A DNA stretch of 64,000 nt, from positions 5,022,001 to 5,086,000 of the forward strand of contig CM074127.1 of the NCBI GenBank assembly GCA_037178625.1, given 5' to 3'. Of the stretch, positions 32,777 through 45,157 are shown piece by piece; the first letter of the stretch is position 1; the number at the start of each line of letters is the position of its first letter. The notes under the pieces were generated by a model, which was not told where the DNA came from, did not search any database, and saw only the letters and a list, made by a program, of their open reading frames with translations. A program made the translations under genes and the position numbers. The stretch is from Skeletonema tropicum. Its lineage: Eukaryota; Bacillariophyta; Thalassiosirophyceae; Thalassiosirales; Thalassiosiraceae.

Positions 32777-35700
32777 GAAGTTGTTGCTCGATCAGCCATT
32801 TCAACCGGACGGGGGATCATGAATCGGTTGTTACTCACCTGTAATCATCGGACATCGGCTGCAGTCGTTAGCGGCAGAGCCTGCTTCAAGGCGGCGGCGA
32901 TACTTGCGGGTGAATGCTGTTGGGAGGCAGCGGTAGTATAGCAAGCGGTCGGCGAGCGGAGGGCGGAGAATTGGCCGACATGGTGGTTTGGTAGTGAATG
33001 ATGTTGACAGTTTGCTCGATGAAAAATTATGAGCACAGCAAGCAGCAGCATGAGGCTTGCAACAGCAATTTGCCATCCATGATTGAATGAATGGCTGTGA
33101 GAGATGCTCACGATGCTGTCTGTCGGCATGATTGAATGAATGGCTCTCCGGTGCTTTTGGTCGGCATGATTGAATTAACGTTGCGATGGTCGGCATGATT
33201 GATTTTTTGTGAGCGATTTTGGTGGACATTTCGAGTACCGAGTGATGTTGAAGTTGAAACATACACATTTTCGCATCAAGCAGAAATGCTCTAAGTACTT
33301 ACTTCTTCAAATAAGAGGATATCGAATGGACATAAAATCTCTAACACGGTCATTGATGTGTTCTTGATCCATGGCAATCATCTCAAACTCGCTACCTATA
33401 TCCATCAGTGAAGTCTGATACCAAATTTCTGAATCACTTCCGGAATTGTGTATTCGTTCGTAGATCTAATAGATGAGTATACTCTCTTTGGCTAATCCTA
33501 ATCCTACGACTATGACATCTATGACAACAACAACAAAACTAAAGCAACCACCCTAACCGCTGTCCACGACGCGTGTGTTGTGCCCTTACTCTATCTCTAT
33601 TTGCTTTGTACTGCATTTGAACTGACTTCGCTTTTGTAGAGTGTTCTTCATTCACATCACATATCCACTCCATATACAGTTTGTGATTGTGACCTTCACT
33701 TATAATTGGAAGTATTCATTGGGTATATCGGGCATCGATACTAATAAATTCACATTCATATTCACATATAAATGGACTGATTGTTACCATTACCATCCTC
33801 CAGATCCAGCCACACTCACGCTGGAGATGGAGACGCAAATACAAAAATCACTTCTTGCGATTGCGATTGCTCTGTGCAGACACGCAGTCGCAGAGCCACT
33901 GCCTCTCAGGTTCTGTGCCTTCTACCGGGTATATAATCTTCCGTCATCAAGTCAAGTCAGTCAAAAGTCTAATCCAAGACCCACACCTAAAACACGCATC
34001 TCGATCTCGTTGCTGTCCATTAACAGCTTTAGCTTTAGGTTGTGTTGAACCTCAGATCCGCCGTACGCCTCGATACAAAGTGTTTTTTCACTCTGCCATT
34101 ATAATTATAATATTTCAAATGAAAATGTCAAATATCTCCCGGTCCCGGCTTCTAGATTCAGCTTCCCAGACCCAAACCCACACATCAATACACTAAAACG
34201 TCGATGGCGATAAGCAATAACACACTCTATAGCTATAGCTCTAGCCATAGCCACTCAACCTCACATCTCATGTTATATAAAACATCATCACCCATGCTAC
34301 TGATACCACGCACTCATATATGTACTCAAAATCTCCCACCAGAGAATTCCCCCCCCGGTTGCTACTTAAGAACAAGCGCAACCTCTGCATCTGTAGCTAA
34401 AACATACCTCTCGCATCATCATCATCATCATCCAAGACCAAGCCCAAGCCAAGAGCAAGAGAGGATGAAAATCAAGATGTGGGCATCCAACGCACACCTA
34501 TTCGCACTAAGATGACTGCTGTACAGAGATCTTGAATCGATTAAAAAAAGTGTCTGACCTCCTCGGCAACTATATACATGATAACTTCTTTGCAACCCAA
34601 TCCTGGTAGATACTTATACATGTATCTGAGATTCGGTAAAGATACCCAGCAAGTCTTGTGGCTAGACGAGCGGTACTGAATTACATAATACTAAATTGCT
34701 GTATATGTTTGACCGAACCGACGATGACCTGGGACTTGCTCCTGTATGATCTATATCACCGAATGTGCCAGAGTACGCCTCTGTCTCCATCTATAATTGA
34801 TTGGCAGTGTTTCAATACGATACCACATCCAGCGATCAAGATTTGACTGCAACTGCAACCGCAACTGCAAATGCAACTGCAAACATTTTGATTTTGATTC
34901 AAGCACAAGATGCATTCACACTATCATATCGCGAGGCCAAACCGCCAAATAATTTGTTTAACAGAGATCCGACATCCATATATCATAATCATAACCATAA
35001 TCTGACTCTTGCCTCGGTCAGAGGAGACTTATTCCTTCGTCAAGGTCAATCAGTCAATCACACATATATCATATCTCTGGCATGTTGAATTTGAATTCCC
35101 GATCAAGAATCGCAAGATTAGCTTCATATTGGTAAGTCGGTTCGAACCAAATTGACATCAACATACTGTGGTTGGTAGAAAAAAACATCAACTATCGCAG
35201 AGCATTCACATTCACAACACAACCTTCTTGGAAGAACACCCAAACCCACGGACATCCGTATCCTCCTAAACCATGCCGCCGACAACAGGAGATCAGTCAA
35301 GTGGATTCAACTTAGTACACGCCCCCCATGAACTTTCCCCATGCTTCCTACTCATACTCATACATTTACTTATTGACATTGATTCTTCCTTGGACTTGGA
35401 AACAACGACAACGCCAAGTATTCAGAAGATGAAAACTTTATATTGCTGATCCAGTACCAGTATCACGTCTCAAACTCAAACAACAAAAAGGAACCTCCTT
35501 TACCTTTACAACCGGATTACCCATAATCTTAAGGAACTGCCTCTCTTTCAACGACCGAGCCAAGAGCTGTGCGTCCAATGCTCTATCCCTGCCCCTGGAC
35601 AACTATCGTGTCAGAGAATATACTACTCGACTCTGCCTATTCTGGGATACATTGAAGCTGCTCTATTGAACTTTCCCAATTACATAACCTTCCAAACCCA

Positions 35701-36366
35701 ACCCTTTCACCTTCACCTTCAATTCTGACAAGAAATCCAAGATCTAGTGCATCTGATCCGCTATCGCTATATCGTATCACTGATTTTGCTATTAGTGCTA
35801 TTGGCTATTGTGATAAAGATATCTGGGACCAACGCCAAGACTAGCCGAATATGGCCAAAACATTCACATACTATGGAGAATTTAAGCAAGTCTTTTCAGA
35901 CCCTAACAATAACAACACGAGAGTGCCAGGTTAGAGCTGCTTTCAGAATTGACCACACCCCACAGAGCAAAACAATACTCCAATAACTTCCTAATCTCCC
36001 GGTCTGCTACAGCTACAGAAACAGAAATGGAAACGACATATCTAAAACTGAACTCAACAATATCAATATCTATAAAAATACCTGCGACAAATCGCGAAGT
36101 CGACATCAGAAATCAGAAAGAAAAAGAAATTTAGCTTACCTCTCTTAACCCCACACCATCAGTGCTCTTTCATGAACACGGACGTGATGTGGCAAGGAAA
36201 TTCTTTCCGGGTTCATCCTTAGGAATACCTAAAATACCTATTCAAACTCAAGCACCATACTACTGTACCAGTACCAGTACCAGTACCAGTACCAACCCTG
36301 ATGATGGAATTGGGCTGGCCTATCATCAAACTTGCAAACCTTGATCAGAATGTCTCCTTTTCAGCC
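32777..36366. other. gene-free, simple-repeat-rich spacer
   Basis: About 3.6 kb without a gene I can support. It holds short direct repeats of GGCATGATTGA near 33123, 33171 and 33193, with a related CATGATTGAATGAATGGCT at 33078; a TAGCTATAGCTCTAGCCATA stretch at about 34232; CATCAT triplets at about 34410; a CAACTGCAAC-type run at about 34846; and a CAGTAC hexamer array at about 36268-36294. The DNA is AT-rich, and every frame over 60 codons is low in complexity. Confidence 0.5.
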
Positions 36367-36600
36367 ATGAAGAAATGGGACATTACGATGATATTTCCCA
36401 TCTTTCTTTTTTCTTTTTGCACACATGTTTGCGTTTACACATTGGCTGAGACACGACGCACTCCATTCACAGTTCACGAACTTGATTGTAGCACACCGCG
36501 TTCTTCGTGCGTTGCACAAGTTTTCGCTCACATCTGTGTGGAGTGTTTACACGACAACTGTGTTGACACTTGCGGGGAGTCTTTAGTTATACCAAACTAA
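36367..36600 (+). CDS. possible small secreted cysteine-rich peptide
   Basis: A 77-residue frame from the internal ATG at 36367; an in-frame ATG 66 bp upstream gives 99 residues but hides the signal. The N-terminus is Lys-Lys followed by a hydrophobic core (MIFPIFLFSFCTHVCVYTLA) typical of a signal peptide with an Ala-rich cleavage context. The remaining 50 residues have six cysteines (ELDCS, SSCV, HICV, VECL, DNCV, DTCG), which could form three disulfides. No family recognised and the surroundings are otherwise gene-free, so this may be a chance frame. Confidence 0.3.
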   Translation: MKKWDITMIFPIFLFSFCTHVCVYTLAETRRTPFTVHELDCSTPRSSCVAQVFAHICVECLHDNCVDTCGESLVIPN

Positions 36601-37397
36601 GACCCCGTAGCATAAGTAGTACTAGGACATACACCAATTTGGCGTGCAAATTTGTGGAGTCCCTACTACCCTCTAGCCCTAGTGTTAGTGTGTTGTACAT
36701 TTGTCGTTTTCCATAGTGATCTCGTTTACCTCATCTCTCAGCCACAGTGAATACGCAATCGAGGCGCCAGGAGTTTTTCCGCAGGCACGAGGAAAAACCA
36801 TAAATGAGCTCCTGGTCTACTGACACCGGTGTCTCTAGAGAGAGAGAGAGTAGTGACTAAAATAATCTATCTATCAAATAATACCCCCCCTCTCATTTTG
36901 AGGGCCCAGATCAAAGAAAATGGCGTTCCTCTGCTGACTGCGGAGGGACTTCTGGTGATGCTGTAAAGCATCCGAGTCATAGTCATTGAGTTTCAAATCA
37001 ATGAGGATGTGTGAACGAAGTGATGGAGAAAAGATTTAGGAAATCCAAAACTCCTCCCGCCATTTTCGTCTAATACTTTTTGTGATTTCTCTTTCTGAGA
37101 TCACAGAAAAACCCTGTCTAAGATAGCAATAGCAAGAAGTAGATACTTGGTGCTACGCTCAGAAGTAAGTCCCTGCACGATGGCCTACTGCTCGAGTCTA
37201 TCAGTCGAACTAACTACCAGAATTCTCTTTCACTACGTAAAATCGCGCCATGAATCAGCGTACATATTATCTTCACTACCTACATTTTAGACTCATGGGA
37301 TGTGTATCTCACCATTACCATCATGGTCATGGGGAAGCTCTGACACAAATAATCATAAACACAGGCTCTCCCCCCTCTTGAGACCCAAAAAAATAGT

Positions 37398-38141
37398 TTA
37401 GAAACATTCTGCATATTTTTGAACCTTTTGGGCACAACCAACAGATAAACCGAGGGACGCGAGGCATAGATAGGGGTTAACAAGCTGAACACAGAGAGCC
37501 CAGCCACTACCAGCTTTACCGCATTTTTTAACAACTTTTGCCAAACGCACTGCATGTGTCCAGTAGCTGCATTCTCCGAAATTAGATACAGATGCATCAT
37601 CCCAATTAACTTCAGCTTCAGGGTCGTCGTCATCGATGACCTGGGCATCGATCCAAGTAATCATTCCTTCAAAGGCTTCAGCAATATCCTTCAAAATCCC
37701 TGTAAGAATCCCATCTTGCACAGCTTCCAAGAGGCCAATTAAGACAGAGATTGTCACAGGCTCGCCATTGATTTCGACAGAAGGCACGGTGGGGTCAAGG
37801 ACAAGAGTGGTATCTCCTGCGCTAATGGCAAGCGATGACTGAAGCAATTCAATCGAAGCCACAGTCCCAGAACTAGTGGTGATACTCAAATGTCCAACAA
37901 TGCTTCCATCTGGATCAGTGCTGCTGTCCGCAACAACAACAAGTCCTGCGTAGTTGAAATCATCAATGGTCTCAGCAACGTTGACAATGTTGTTACATTG
38001 GTGACCTGGTGTAGGCGGCGGTGGTGTTGGTGTCGGCATTGTCGAAGGTTTTTCACTTGTATAAGGACCCTCCCATGGTTCAATGGGGTTTGCAGTAGCA
38101 GTAGCGAGGGCAAAGAGCAGTGCGAGCTTACGGAAGTACAT
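37398..38141 (-). CDS. secreted protein of unknown function
   Basis: A single-exon protein of 247 residues. The N-terminus (MYFRKLALLFALATATA) is a clear signal peptide with an AxA cleavage site near residue 17. A short Pro/Thr-rich linker (PTPTPPPPTPG, about residues 37-47) follows. The middle has beta-rich hydrophobic stretches (VVVADSS, GHLSITTSSGTVASIELL) and a segment of amphipathic helices (about 125-165). The C-terminal part is cysteine-rich (GECS, KKCGKAG, ALCVQ, YLCLAS, GCAQK, AECF). I do not recognise a family. The gene lies between the simple-repeat spacer and arm 2 and is absent from the arm 1 side. The 326 bp upstream, to the arm border, hold a TAGTATTAGTATTAGTAAAG repeat near 38247. 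Confidence 0.7.
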   Translation of the reverse strand: MYFRKLALLFALATATANPIEPWEGPYTSEKPSTMPTPTPPPPTPGHQCNNIVNVAETIDDFNYAGLVVVADSSTDPDGSIVGHLSITTSSGTVASIELLQSSLAISAGDTTLVLDPTVPSVEINGEPVTISVLIGLLEAVQDGILTGILKDIAEAFEGMITWIDAQVIDDDDPEAEVNWDDASVSNFGECSYWTHAVRLAKVVKKCGKAGSGWALCVQLVNPYLCLASLGLSVGCAQKVQKYAECF

Positions 38142-38470
38142 GGCTGCTTTGCTTGGGGAGGATGTAATAATCTATTCGAAGTAGAAGTAGAAGAGAGATT
38201 GTGCAAAGGCAAAGAGAAAGAGAGTCAAAAAAGAGAGAGGCGCGAGTTAGTATTAGTATTAGTAAAGTGAACTGAAGGTTAGACAGAGAGATCTAGGAGC
38301 ATCATGCCACTGCCAACATCTGCTCTTGCTCATATTCATTTGGGATGGAAAAAGATCATCCATGTTTGAGCAGGAGAGATCCAAATCATCATCATGATCA
38401 ATCATGTCTCCACATAGAGAAGCCTAAGCCTAGATGATAATGATAAAAACCTTTGCTCTCCGTCCATCTC

Positions 38471-38524
38471 CCTCAGCCTCAGCCTCAGCCTCAGCCTCAG
38501 CCTCAGCCTCAGCCTCAGCCTCAG
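38471..38524. repeat. (CCTCAG)9 array
   Basis: Nine perfect hexamer units at the inner border of arm 2. The matching place in arm 1 (21003-21020) has three. Slippage after duplication explains a difference of 36 bp between the arms. Confidence 0.95.
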
Positions 38525-38637
38525 CTCATCATATCTAATCTCCCTCATCCCGCATCATCATCTTAATCTCATCCAGCACATCCATAATCATCATGTCTGT
38601 AATGGTCACGCCATTGCCATTGCCATTGCCATTGCCC

Positions 38638-38670
<33 letters not shown>

Positions 38671-39703
38671 GGCCCACCCAACCATCATCACATCTACATC
38701 TACCTCCAGCAGCCACACACCAACACCACACCACATCAGCCACCAGCCCCACCCCTTTCATCATCATAACTCCACCATACACCACTCACCTCAAGAAAAA
38801 ATATTTTGATGATCACATCAATGTGGAACAAGATTTATGAGGTAGGTGAAGACTGAAGAAGTGATCTCCAAGCTACCCATGATGACCACTACATCATGCC
38901 ATCCATGACACATAAGAAGCAGGCGCGGGGGGGAGGGAGAATCAAAATACCTTTGTCCTGAAAGAGGGATGATGGCGTGCCAACATGTCAACACATGACG
39001 TGCCAACCCACATCCGAACCGCTGATGCGCAAAAGTAGCAGTATCCAGCCCCCTTTGTAAACTCCCAAAGAAGAAGAACAGCTTTTCATCGGCTTGGAAA
39101 TAGAGCGTATCCGCTGGTAAACACCCGATATGATCCGATGAACCACTCTCAAGTTGGAATTAGACCCGGGTTGGCATGTCAGTAGGCGCATTCTCATCGA
39201 TCGATTCGCGTATGTATTGTATTTAGGAATGTTGAGTAATTTTCTAAGTTATGGGATTTTACTAGACCGGACCAGCTCGGCTTGCTGGTCCGCTAGCCCA
39301 CCCGAGATAGGGACGTGCTCTTTGCAAGGAAAGGGAGCAGATAAGTAGAGGATAAAAGGGTAAGCAGCGCGAGGCAGGGTGTTAGTCTTGTTGGGATGAG
39401 AACGAATGCTCGAACTTGCTTATTTTGCGAGTGTGTTGGTGTGTTGAGATGCGAATTTTGATGCGAATTTCGATGCGAATGTAAACCTGGAGCGGTTTTG
39501 AAAATGACACACATGACACGTGTGGTGCGAAAGATTTTCTGCCGACTGCCAAAAGCACAGCCTAAATCCTCATCATTAGAATAGATAGAATTGTTTAGCC
39601 TGCCTGGGTTGTGGGCTGGGAAACAAGTGTGCTGATATTTTATTGAAGCTTAGGGCCGCAGAAACAAAGATCGTAGACGTAGAGTAGCTTATGATTATGA
39701 TGA

Positions 39704-41064
39704 ATGAACAAGATTCCAAATGCAAATGACAAAATTCAGTTGATGTGGGATATTCAATCTGAACTTGTGATGCCAGACAATCCGAAAGCAGTCGCTGAGT
39801 GGATCATATCTGAATACAAGGCTTTCAGAAAGAAGGCTGGTAAAAGTATCGAAGCTGCTTTTGGAGAGGGTTCTGCTAATTTGGGTCAGCCGCTCAATTT
39901 GAATGTAGAGCTGCAAATCCTTCAACACTGGGCGGTGAAGGTGAAGGGTCATAAACGACAGGAGTGTCCTTACAACAAGATCGATGATAGCCCTTGCAAC
40001 TCAGAACTTTGTGTGACGTTTCCAACTTGGCTTTTATGCGACAAACATGGTACGAAGTATAGAGAAATGAGTTTGCCACTAGAATTCGATTCGCAGATGT
40101 GTGTCTGTGTCTCTCTGACTTCTATCTCTATCCAATTGTAATCGATAAGGAGGAGCGAAAGAAGAATTCGAATGCAAAGAAGCCTCCAAGTGACGTTCTT
40201 GGTCAAACAACACGATTTGTCATGCTGCAAGTACCAATTTGGTCGCGATGTCGCTTCTCCCAAATGCTGAAGATCGTTAAGGCTTGCTTGGTGACAAAGT
40301 TGATGGGAAAACATTGCAATTGCAAGCTTGCTGTACTCATATGATGCTTACAAGGAACTGGGATACCCTCCATGCCAGACTAATTCTCTCCTTGAACATT
40401 GTGGTAGTCTAGTGCATGCGCAAAACTTCTTGGCGGCTGGAAAGCAACTTGCTAAGTACGAAGACGCCCACTTATGCTACATGGACACGAAAACAGCACA
40501 CATCTATTCAGGACTGCTTGGGCTCCCCCGAAACTTCAAAACTGAGATGCTGATGATTCGATCAGGCAGACACAAGATGACACGGTGGGACAGAAGCAGC
40601 TGCTTCGTGACCAAAAAAATCCATTTCAGATATGTGGTGTGAGAATGCTACTCCCAAACAACTTAAGGAAGCTATCAAGCGCATGGAGGAGGGTTAGAAA
40701 AAATGGAAGAAAACTCTGGAGAAGAAAGAGAATGGCCTACCATTGACGAAGGATGAGGAAGAAGCTATCAAGCGCATGGAGGGGTAGTGATAATTCAGAT
40801 TCAGCTTCAGCCTGAACTTCAGCTGCTGCAAGAAGACACAAAATGGCAAGTGCCGCAGGCAGGGAATTTGACTCACACTGGGTGTGCATACCTTGTATTG
40901 ACCGTAAGGAAGTCAATCCTAGAGTCATTCTGCGTACGCAAGATGACCACCACGGCTCACAAATGCGCGATTGCGAGGTATGCCAAAATCAAAATTATTT
41001 TGTAGAAGTTCAAACGGAAAGGCATATTGCAAAACATGCAGTCATTCTAGGGGAAACGCTATGA
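39704..41064 (+). pseudogene. degenerate gene of unknown family (arm 2)
   Basis: Plus-strand counterpart of the arm 1 remnant at 18392-19827, with the same broken frames: 39704-40141, 40099-40344, 40328-40642 and a CIPCID...CEVCQNQNYF block near 40890-41010. The first three stretches are identical in translation to arm 1, and the last differs at one or two residues plus a frame difference near 41050. Because both arms carry the same frame breaks, decay (or the intron structure) predates the duplication. Confidence 0.4.
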
Positions 41065-41916
41065 TCAGGCTCTCTTGGATGCAAGTGAGGTGGAAGACGT
41101 CAAGTCGGGTAATTTGCCACAGACACAGAGATTGTTAGATTTGGTATGAAGCAGAAGCAATTGATCTTAATCTTACGAAGATCAAAAACAAAAAATATGG
41201 TCCATTCAAAGTCTATATAATACACTATGTTAGATAAGTTGGATTACTTTGTTCGAAAGAATGACAACGAACGTACCTTGCTTGTTTTTTGGAATGAGAA
41301 CGAACTTGCACGAAGCGGCTCTAACTTGCTACCATAAAAAAATAGTGACGTGAGCAAGTGTGTTGGTGTGTTGAGTTGCGAATTTCGATGCGAATTTCGA
41401 TGTATGCGTGCGAATGCAAACCTGGCTGAAGCGGTTTTGAAAATTAATGATACACATGACACGTGTGGCGCGAAAGATTCTGCCGACTGCCAAATACTAT
41501 TAAAGCAAGCCCAGGGCCCAGTATCAGTATGGCCTATATATATCCTCATGTTGGAGTAGAGCACGCTAGCGGGAACCAGTAGAGCAGCCTGCCTGGGTTG
41601 TGGGAGGTTGTGGGCTGGGAAACAAGTGCTGATATTTTATTGATGCTTGGGGCCGCAGAAACAAAGATCGTGGTAGTAGTAGCTTATTGAATGAGATTTT
41701 AAAATGACAACGAAAGGAGGTTTGGGTTTGCGCCGTCTTCAAAAAAGAGCATGGCGCTGGATTTCGAACTGCTTGCTGGGCTTGGAGATGGAGATAATAA
41801 CGGCCATCCAAGAGAGACTGAGTAGCTTCGAATAGAAGAAACGCCGACATCGTCTGTGGTCGGGGTTGGACATTCTCTCGAGATCGGTTGGTTCCTCTTT
41901 CTTCTCCTCCTCCACC

Positions 41917-44900
41917 ATGACCATGAAAAATTTATTCTTCTCAAGAAAGCAACGCTCTGTGGCCAATACTAATAATGAAACAAAACCGAATAATGACGAT
42001 CTAAAACGCAATGTTCAAGTCACTGCACACAAGGAATCTCTCGAGGAATTAACATCATCGTCACGTCTCAACGTCAATCCACACACTGGTCTCAATTCGG
42101 ATGATGCCAAACAACGATTAGAAACGCATGGGATGAATATGCTCACTCCATCAAAACAAACTCCTGCTTGGATTAAATTCTTAAAGGAGCTTAGCGGCTT
42201 CTTTTCATTGTTACTTTGGGGTGGAGCTTTATTGTGTTTCATTGGGTATTCCATTGATGGATCGGAAGATCATCTTTTTCTCGGTATTGTACTGGTAGTT
42301 GTTGTGGTTGTGACGGGAATTTTCTCCTTTGTTCAGAATTCCAAATCGGAATCACTCATGAATAGCTTTAAGAGTATGCTCCCTCCCAAGGTGAAGGTGT
42401 TGAGGGATGGAACGACTGATGAGATTATTTCGACACGGATTGTTCCTGGAGATGTCGTCTTTGTGGAGGCAGGAGATCTCATACCGGCCGATATCCGAGT
42501 CTTGGAGTGTTCTGATAACTTTCAGGTGGATAATGCTGCTCTCACGGGAGAGAGTGAGCCACAAAAGCGATCTAGTGTGTGCACCCATGATGATCCATTG
42601 GAAACACAGAATCTTTGCTTTTTTGGGACACTTGCGCCTGAGGGAAGTTGCAAGGCAATTGTGATTGAAACGGGAGATAGAACAGTCATGGGGAGGGTAG
42701 CTGCGTTGGCAATGAGTACGAAGAATGAGCAGACGCCTATCAACAAGGAGATACATCACTTCATTCTAATCATTTCGGGTATTGCACTATTCCTTGGGTT
42801 CTCTTTCTTCTTGCTCAATATCGGTATTGGAACGCCCTACATTGAGAATCTGGTGAGTACTGCTTGGAATGTTTATGTCTTGGAAGTGAAGATGATAACA
42901 ACTCACATGTAGCCTCTCTTTTTGGCGCAACAGGTATTTATGATCGGTATCATCGTTGCGAATGTTCCGGAAGGATTATTGGCGACTGTTACGGTGTGTC
43001 TTACATTGACTGCAAAGCGGATGCATGCAAAGAAGGTCCTGGTGAAGAATCTTGAGGGAGTGGAGACGCTTGGATCAACTTCTTGCATATGTTCGGACAA
43101 AACTGGGACGTTGACTATGAATATAATGACGGTTGCACAAGTGGTGTATGGAGATGCCAAGACATTCATCACTGAGGATGCACCATCTTCGTTCACGGGA
43201 GGAAAGAAGACTTATGATACAACAAATGTCTGTTTCCAGAAGCTGCTGCGCTGTGCTGCTCTTTGTAACGTTGCAACCTTTACCGAGGGCTCCAAGTGGC
43301 AACTCAAAGATGATGGTGAGACGAAGGAGCTTGATGAATTTGGCAATCCCATCCCTATCCCATTCAAAGGAGTGGTGACGCAAGGAGATGGATCGACGAT
43401 TGAAACTTACAACTGGAAGCCAGTTGGGAATGCCAGCGAATGTGCAATGATTAAATTGGTTCAAAGCGAATCAAGCACTCCGTGTGATGAGTACGATGTA
43501 GACAGCATCAGCATCCGATCGTCCTATCCCGTGAAGTATACCATCCCATTCAACTCCAAGAACAAGTATCAGGTGCACGTGCACGAAAATTCATCATCTG
43601 GCAAGCACATTGTTTTAATGAAGGGTGCCCCTGAACGCATCCTTGATAGATGTACACACGCTGTTATCGGTGGAGAGATCATTGAGCTTGATGAAGCTGA
43701 AAAAACTAATATCACACGCCAACAAGAAGCACTTTCGGCGAATGGGCTGCGTTGTCTTGGGTTTGCTGAAAAGGAGCTTGATTCAAATATTTACAACAAT
43801 GAGTACAAGTACGCTACAGAGAGTGATGAGTTTTACAGCTGCAATTTTCCGATCGGAGATGCTCCTAGTGATGTTATTATCGACAGTCATTACAAGACAC
43901 AGAATCCAAAATCCACAGGTGGTCTTGTCTTTCTTGGCATGTTTGCTATCATAGATCCTCCTCGCCCAGCTGTCCCGGGAGCTGTGAAACGATGTCAAAC
44001 GGCCGGTATCAAGGTGATCATGGTAACGGGTAAGTCCTGTTTGTAACACTCTCGTTAGCACTTGCACTTGTCTCAACTGCTCACAGACTCACAATTCTCT
44101 TTTTTCCAGGTGATCATCCTGTGACAGCTCAAGCAATAGCATTCAAATGCGGTATCCTCTGGAGCAAGACGCGAGGAGACATGATCAAAGATAATTTAAA
44201 GTTTGGACGTACGTTTGGATCAGCTGACTATGAGAACCCAGAATCAGTTGAGGCGATAGTTGTGGCAGGTAGCGAGTTATCGCCTGATATGAAAGAAAGC
44301 GATTGGGACTTTATTTTGAATCATCGTGCGATTGTCTTTGCGCGTACATCGCCTCAGCAAAAATTAATCATTGTCGAGAACTGCCAACGCCTTGGGCATA
44401 TCGTGGCAGTAACAGGAGATGGTGTCAATGACAGTCCCGCGATAAAGAAGGCTGATATTGGCATATAGCCATGGGCATTTCAGGAAGCGAGGTTTCCAAG
44501 CAAGCTGAAGATATGATTCTCCTAGATGACAACTTTGCATCCATTGTGAATGGTGTCGAGGAGGGGCGACTCATCTTTGATAACCTCAAGAAGAGTATTG
44601 CCTACACTATACAAAGCAACATTCCCGAAATCACGCCATTCCTTGCATTCATCATCTTTGCCATCCCATTGCCCCTGACAACATTCTTGATCTTGGCTAT
44701 CGACCTTGGAACAGACATGATCCCAGCGATCTCGATGGCAAGTGAACAGCCTGAGGCGAACATTATGCAACGTAAGCCGCGTACGAAGGGCGACCGCCTT
44801 GTCACACCAGCTATGATTCAATATTCTTACTTATATATTGGTATGATTCAGGCGCTTGCAGGCTTCTTTACGTACATGGTTGTGATGAATGACTATGGAT

Positions 44901-45157
44901 ACAAGCCACAAATTCTATTCAATAGAGGAAACAGTGACGCATGGGGCCATCAGCCATTGTTTTGCAAGTTTAGTGGAGGTCATTATGTGAATCTAGCTGG
45001 AGAAATCAATGAGGCTCTCAATCCTTCCGTAGATCCACCCACAAGAGAGTATCCATTCTGGTTTGAAGGATATAATGGCGAGGTGGTCAATTGCGGCTAT
45101 GCATACAATAACTTTGCCTCGGATGGGAATCCAACAGAGTTTGACTTTCGAAACTAG
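41917..45157 (+). pseudogene. truncated, frameshifted second Na+/K+-ATPase copy
   Basis: Copy of the ATPase at 13213-17612. Exon 1 is 41917-42852, intron 1 is 60 bp (57 in the intact copy), exon 2 is 42913-44029, intron 2 is 80 bp, and exon 3 starts at 44110. Exon 1 and 2 frames are open and keep [21 protein letters not shown] and KGAPER; exon 2 has a 6-bp tandem insertion near 43507. In exon 3 a 2-bp TA insertion just after the GDGVNDSPA region gives a TAG at 44466-44468. Downstream sequence stays open in the shifted frame up to 45157, where the inverted-repeat border cuts the extracellular loop and creates a TAG. M8-M10 and most of the loop are missing. Whether a short transcript persists is unknown. 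Confidence 0.9.

Larger units (their letters stand above)
38468..45155. repeat. inverted duplication, arm 2 (6.7 kb)
   Basis: Reverse complement of 14386-21024. It starts at CTCC followed by nine CCTCAG units and ends at CGAAACT, where the match to ATPase exon 3 stops. Everything in arm 1 is represented: degenerate unknown gene, shared upstream segments, hairpin, microsatellites and ATPase exons 1, 2 and part of 3. It is 49 bp longer than arm 1, mostly from the longer hexamer array. Confidence 0.93.
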
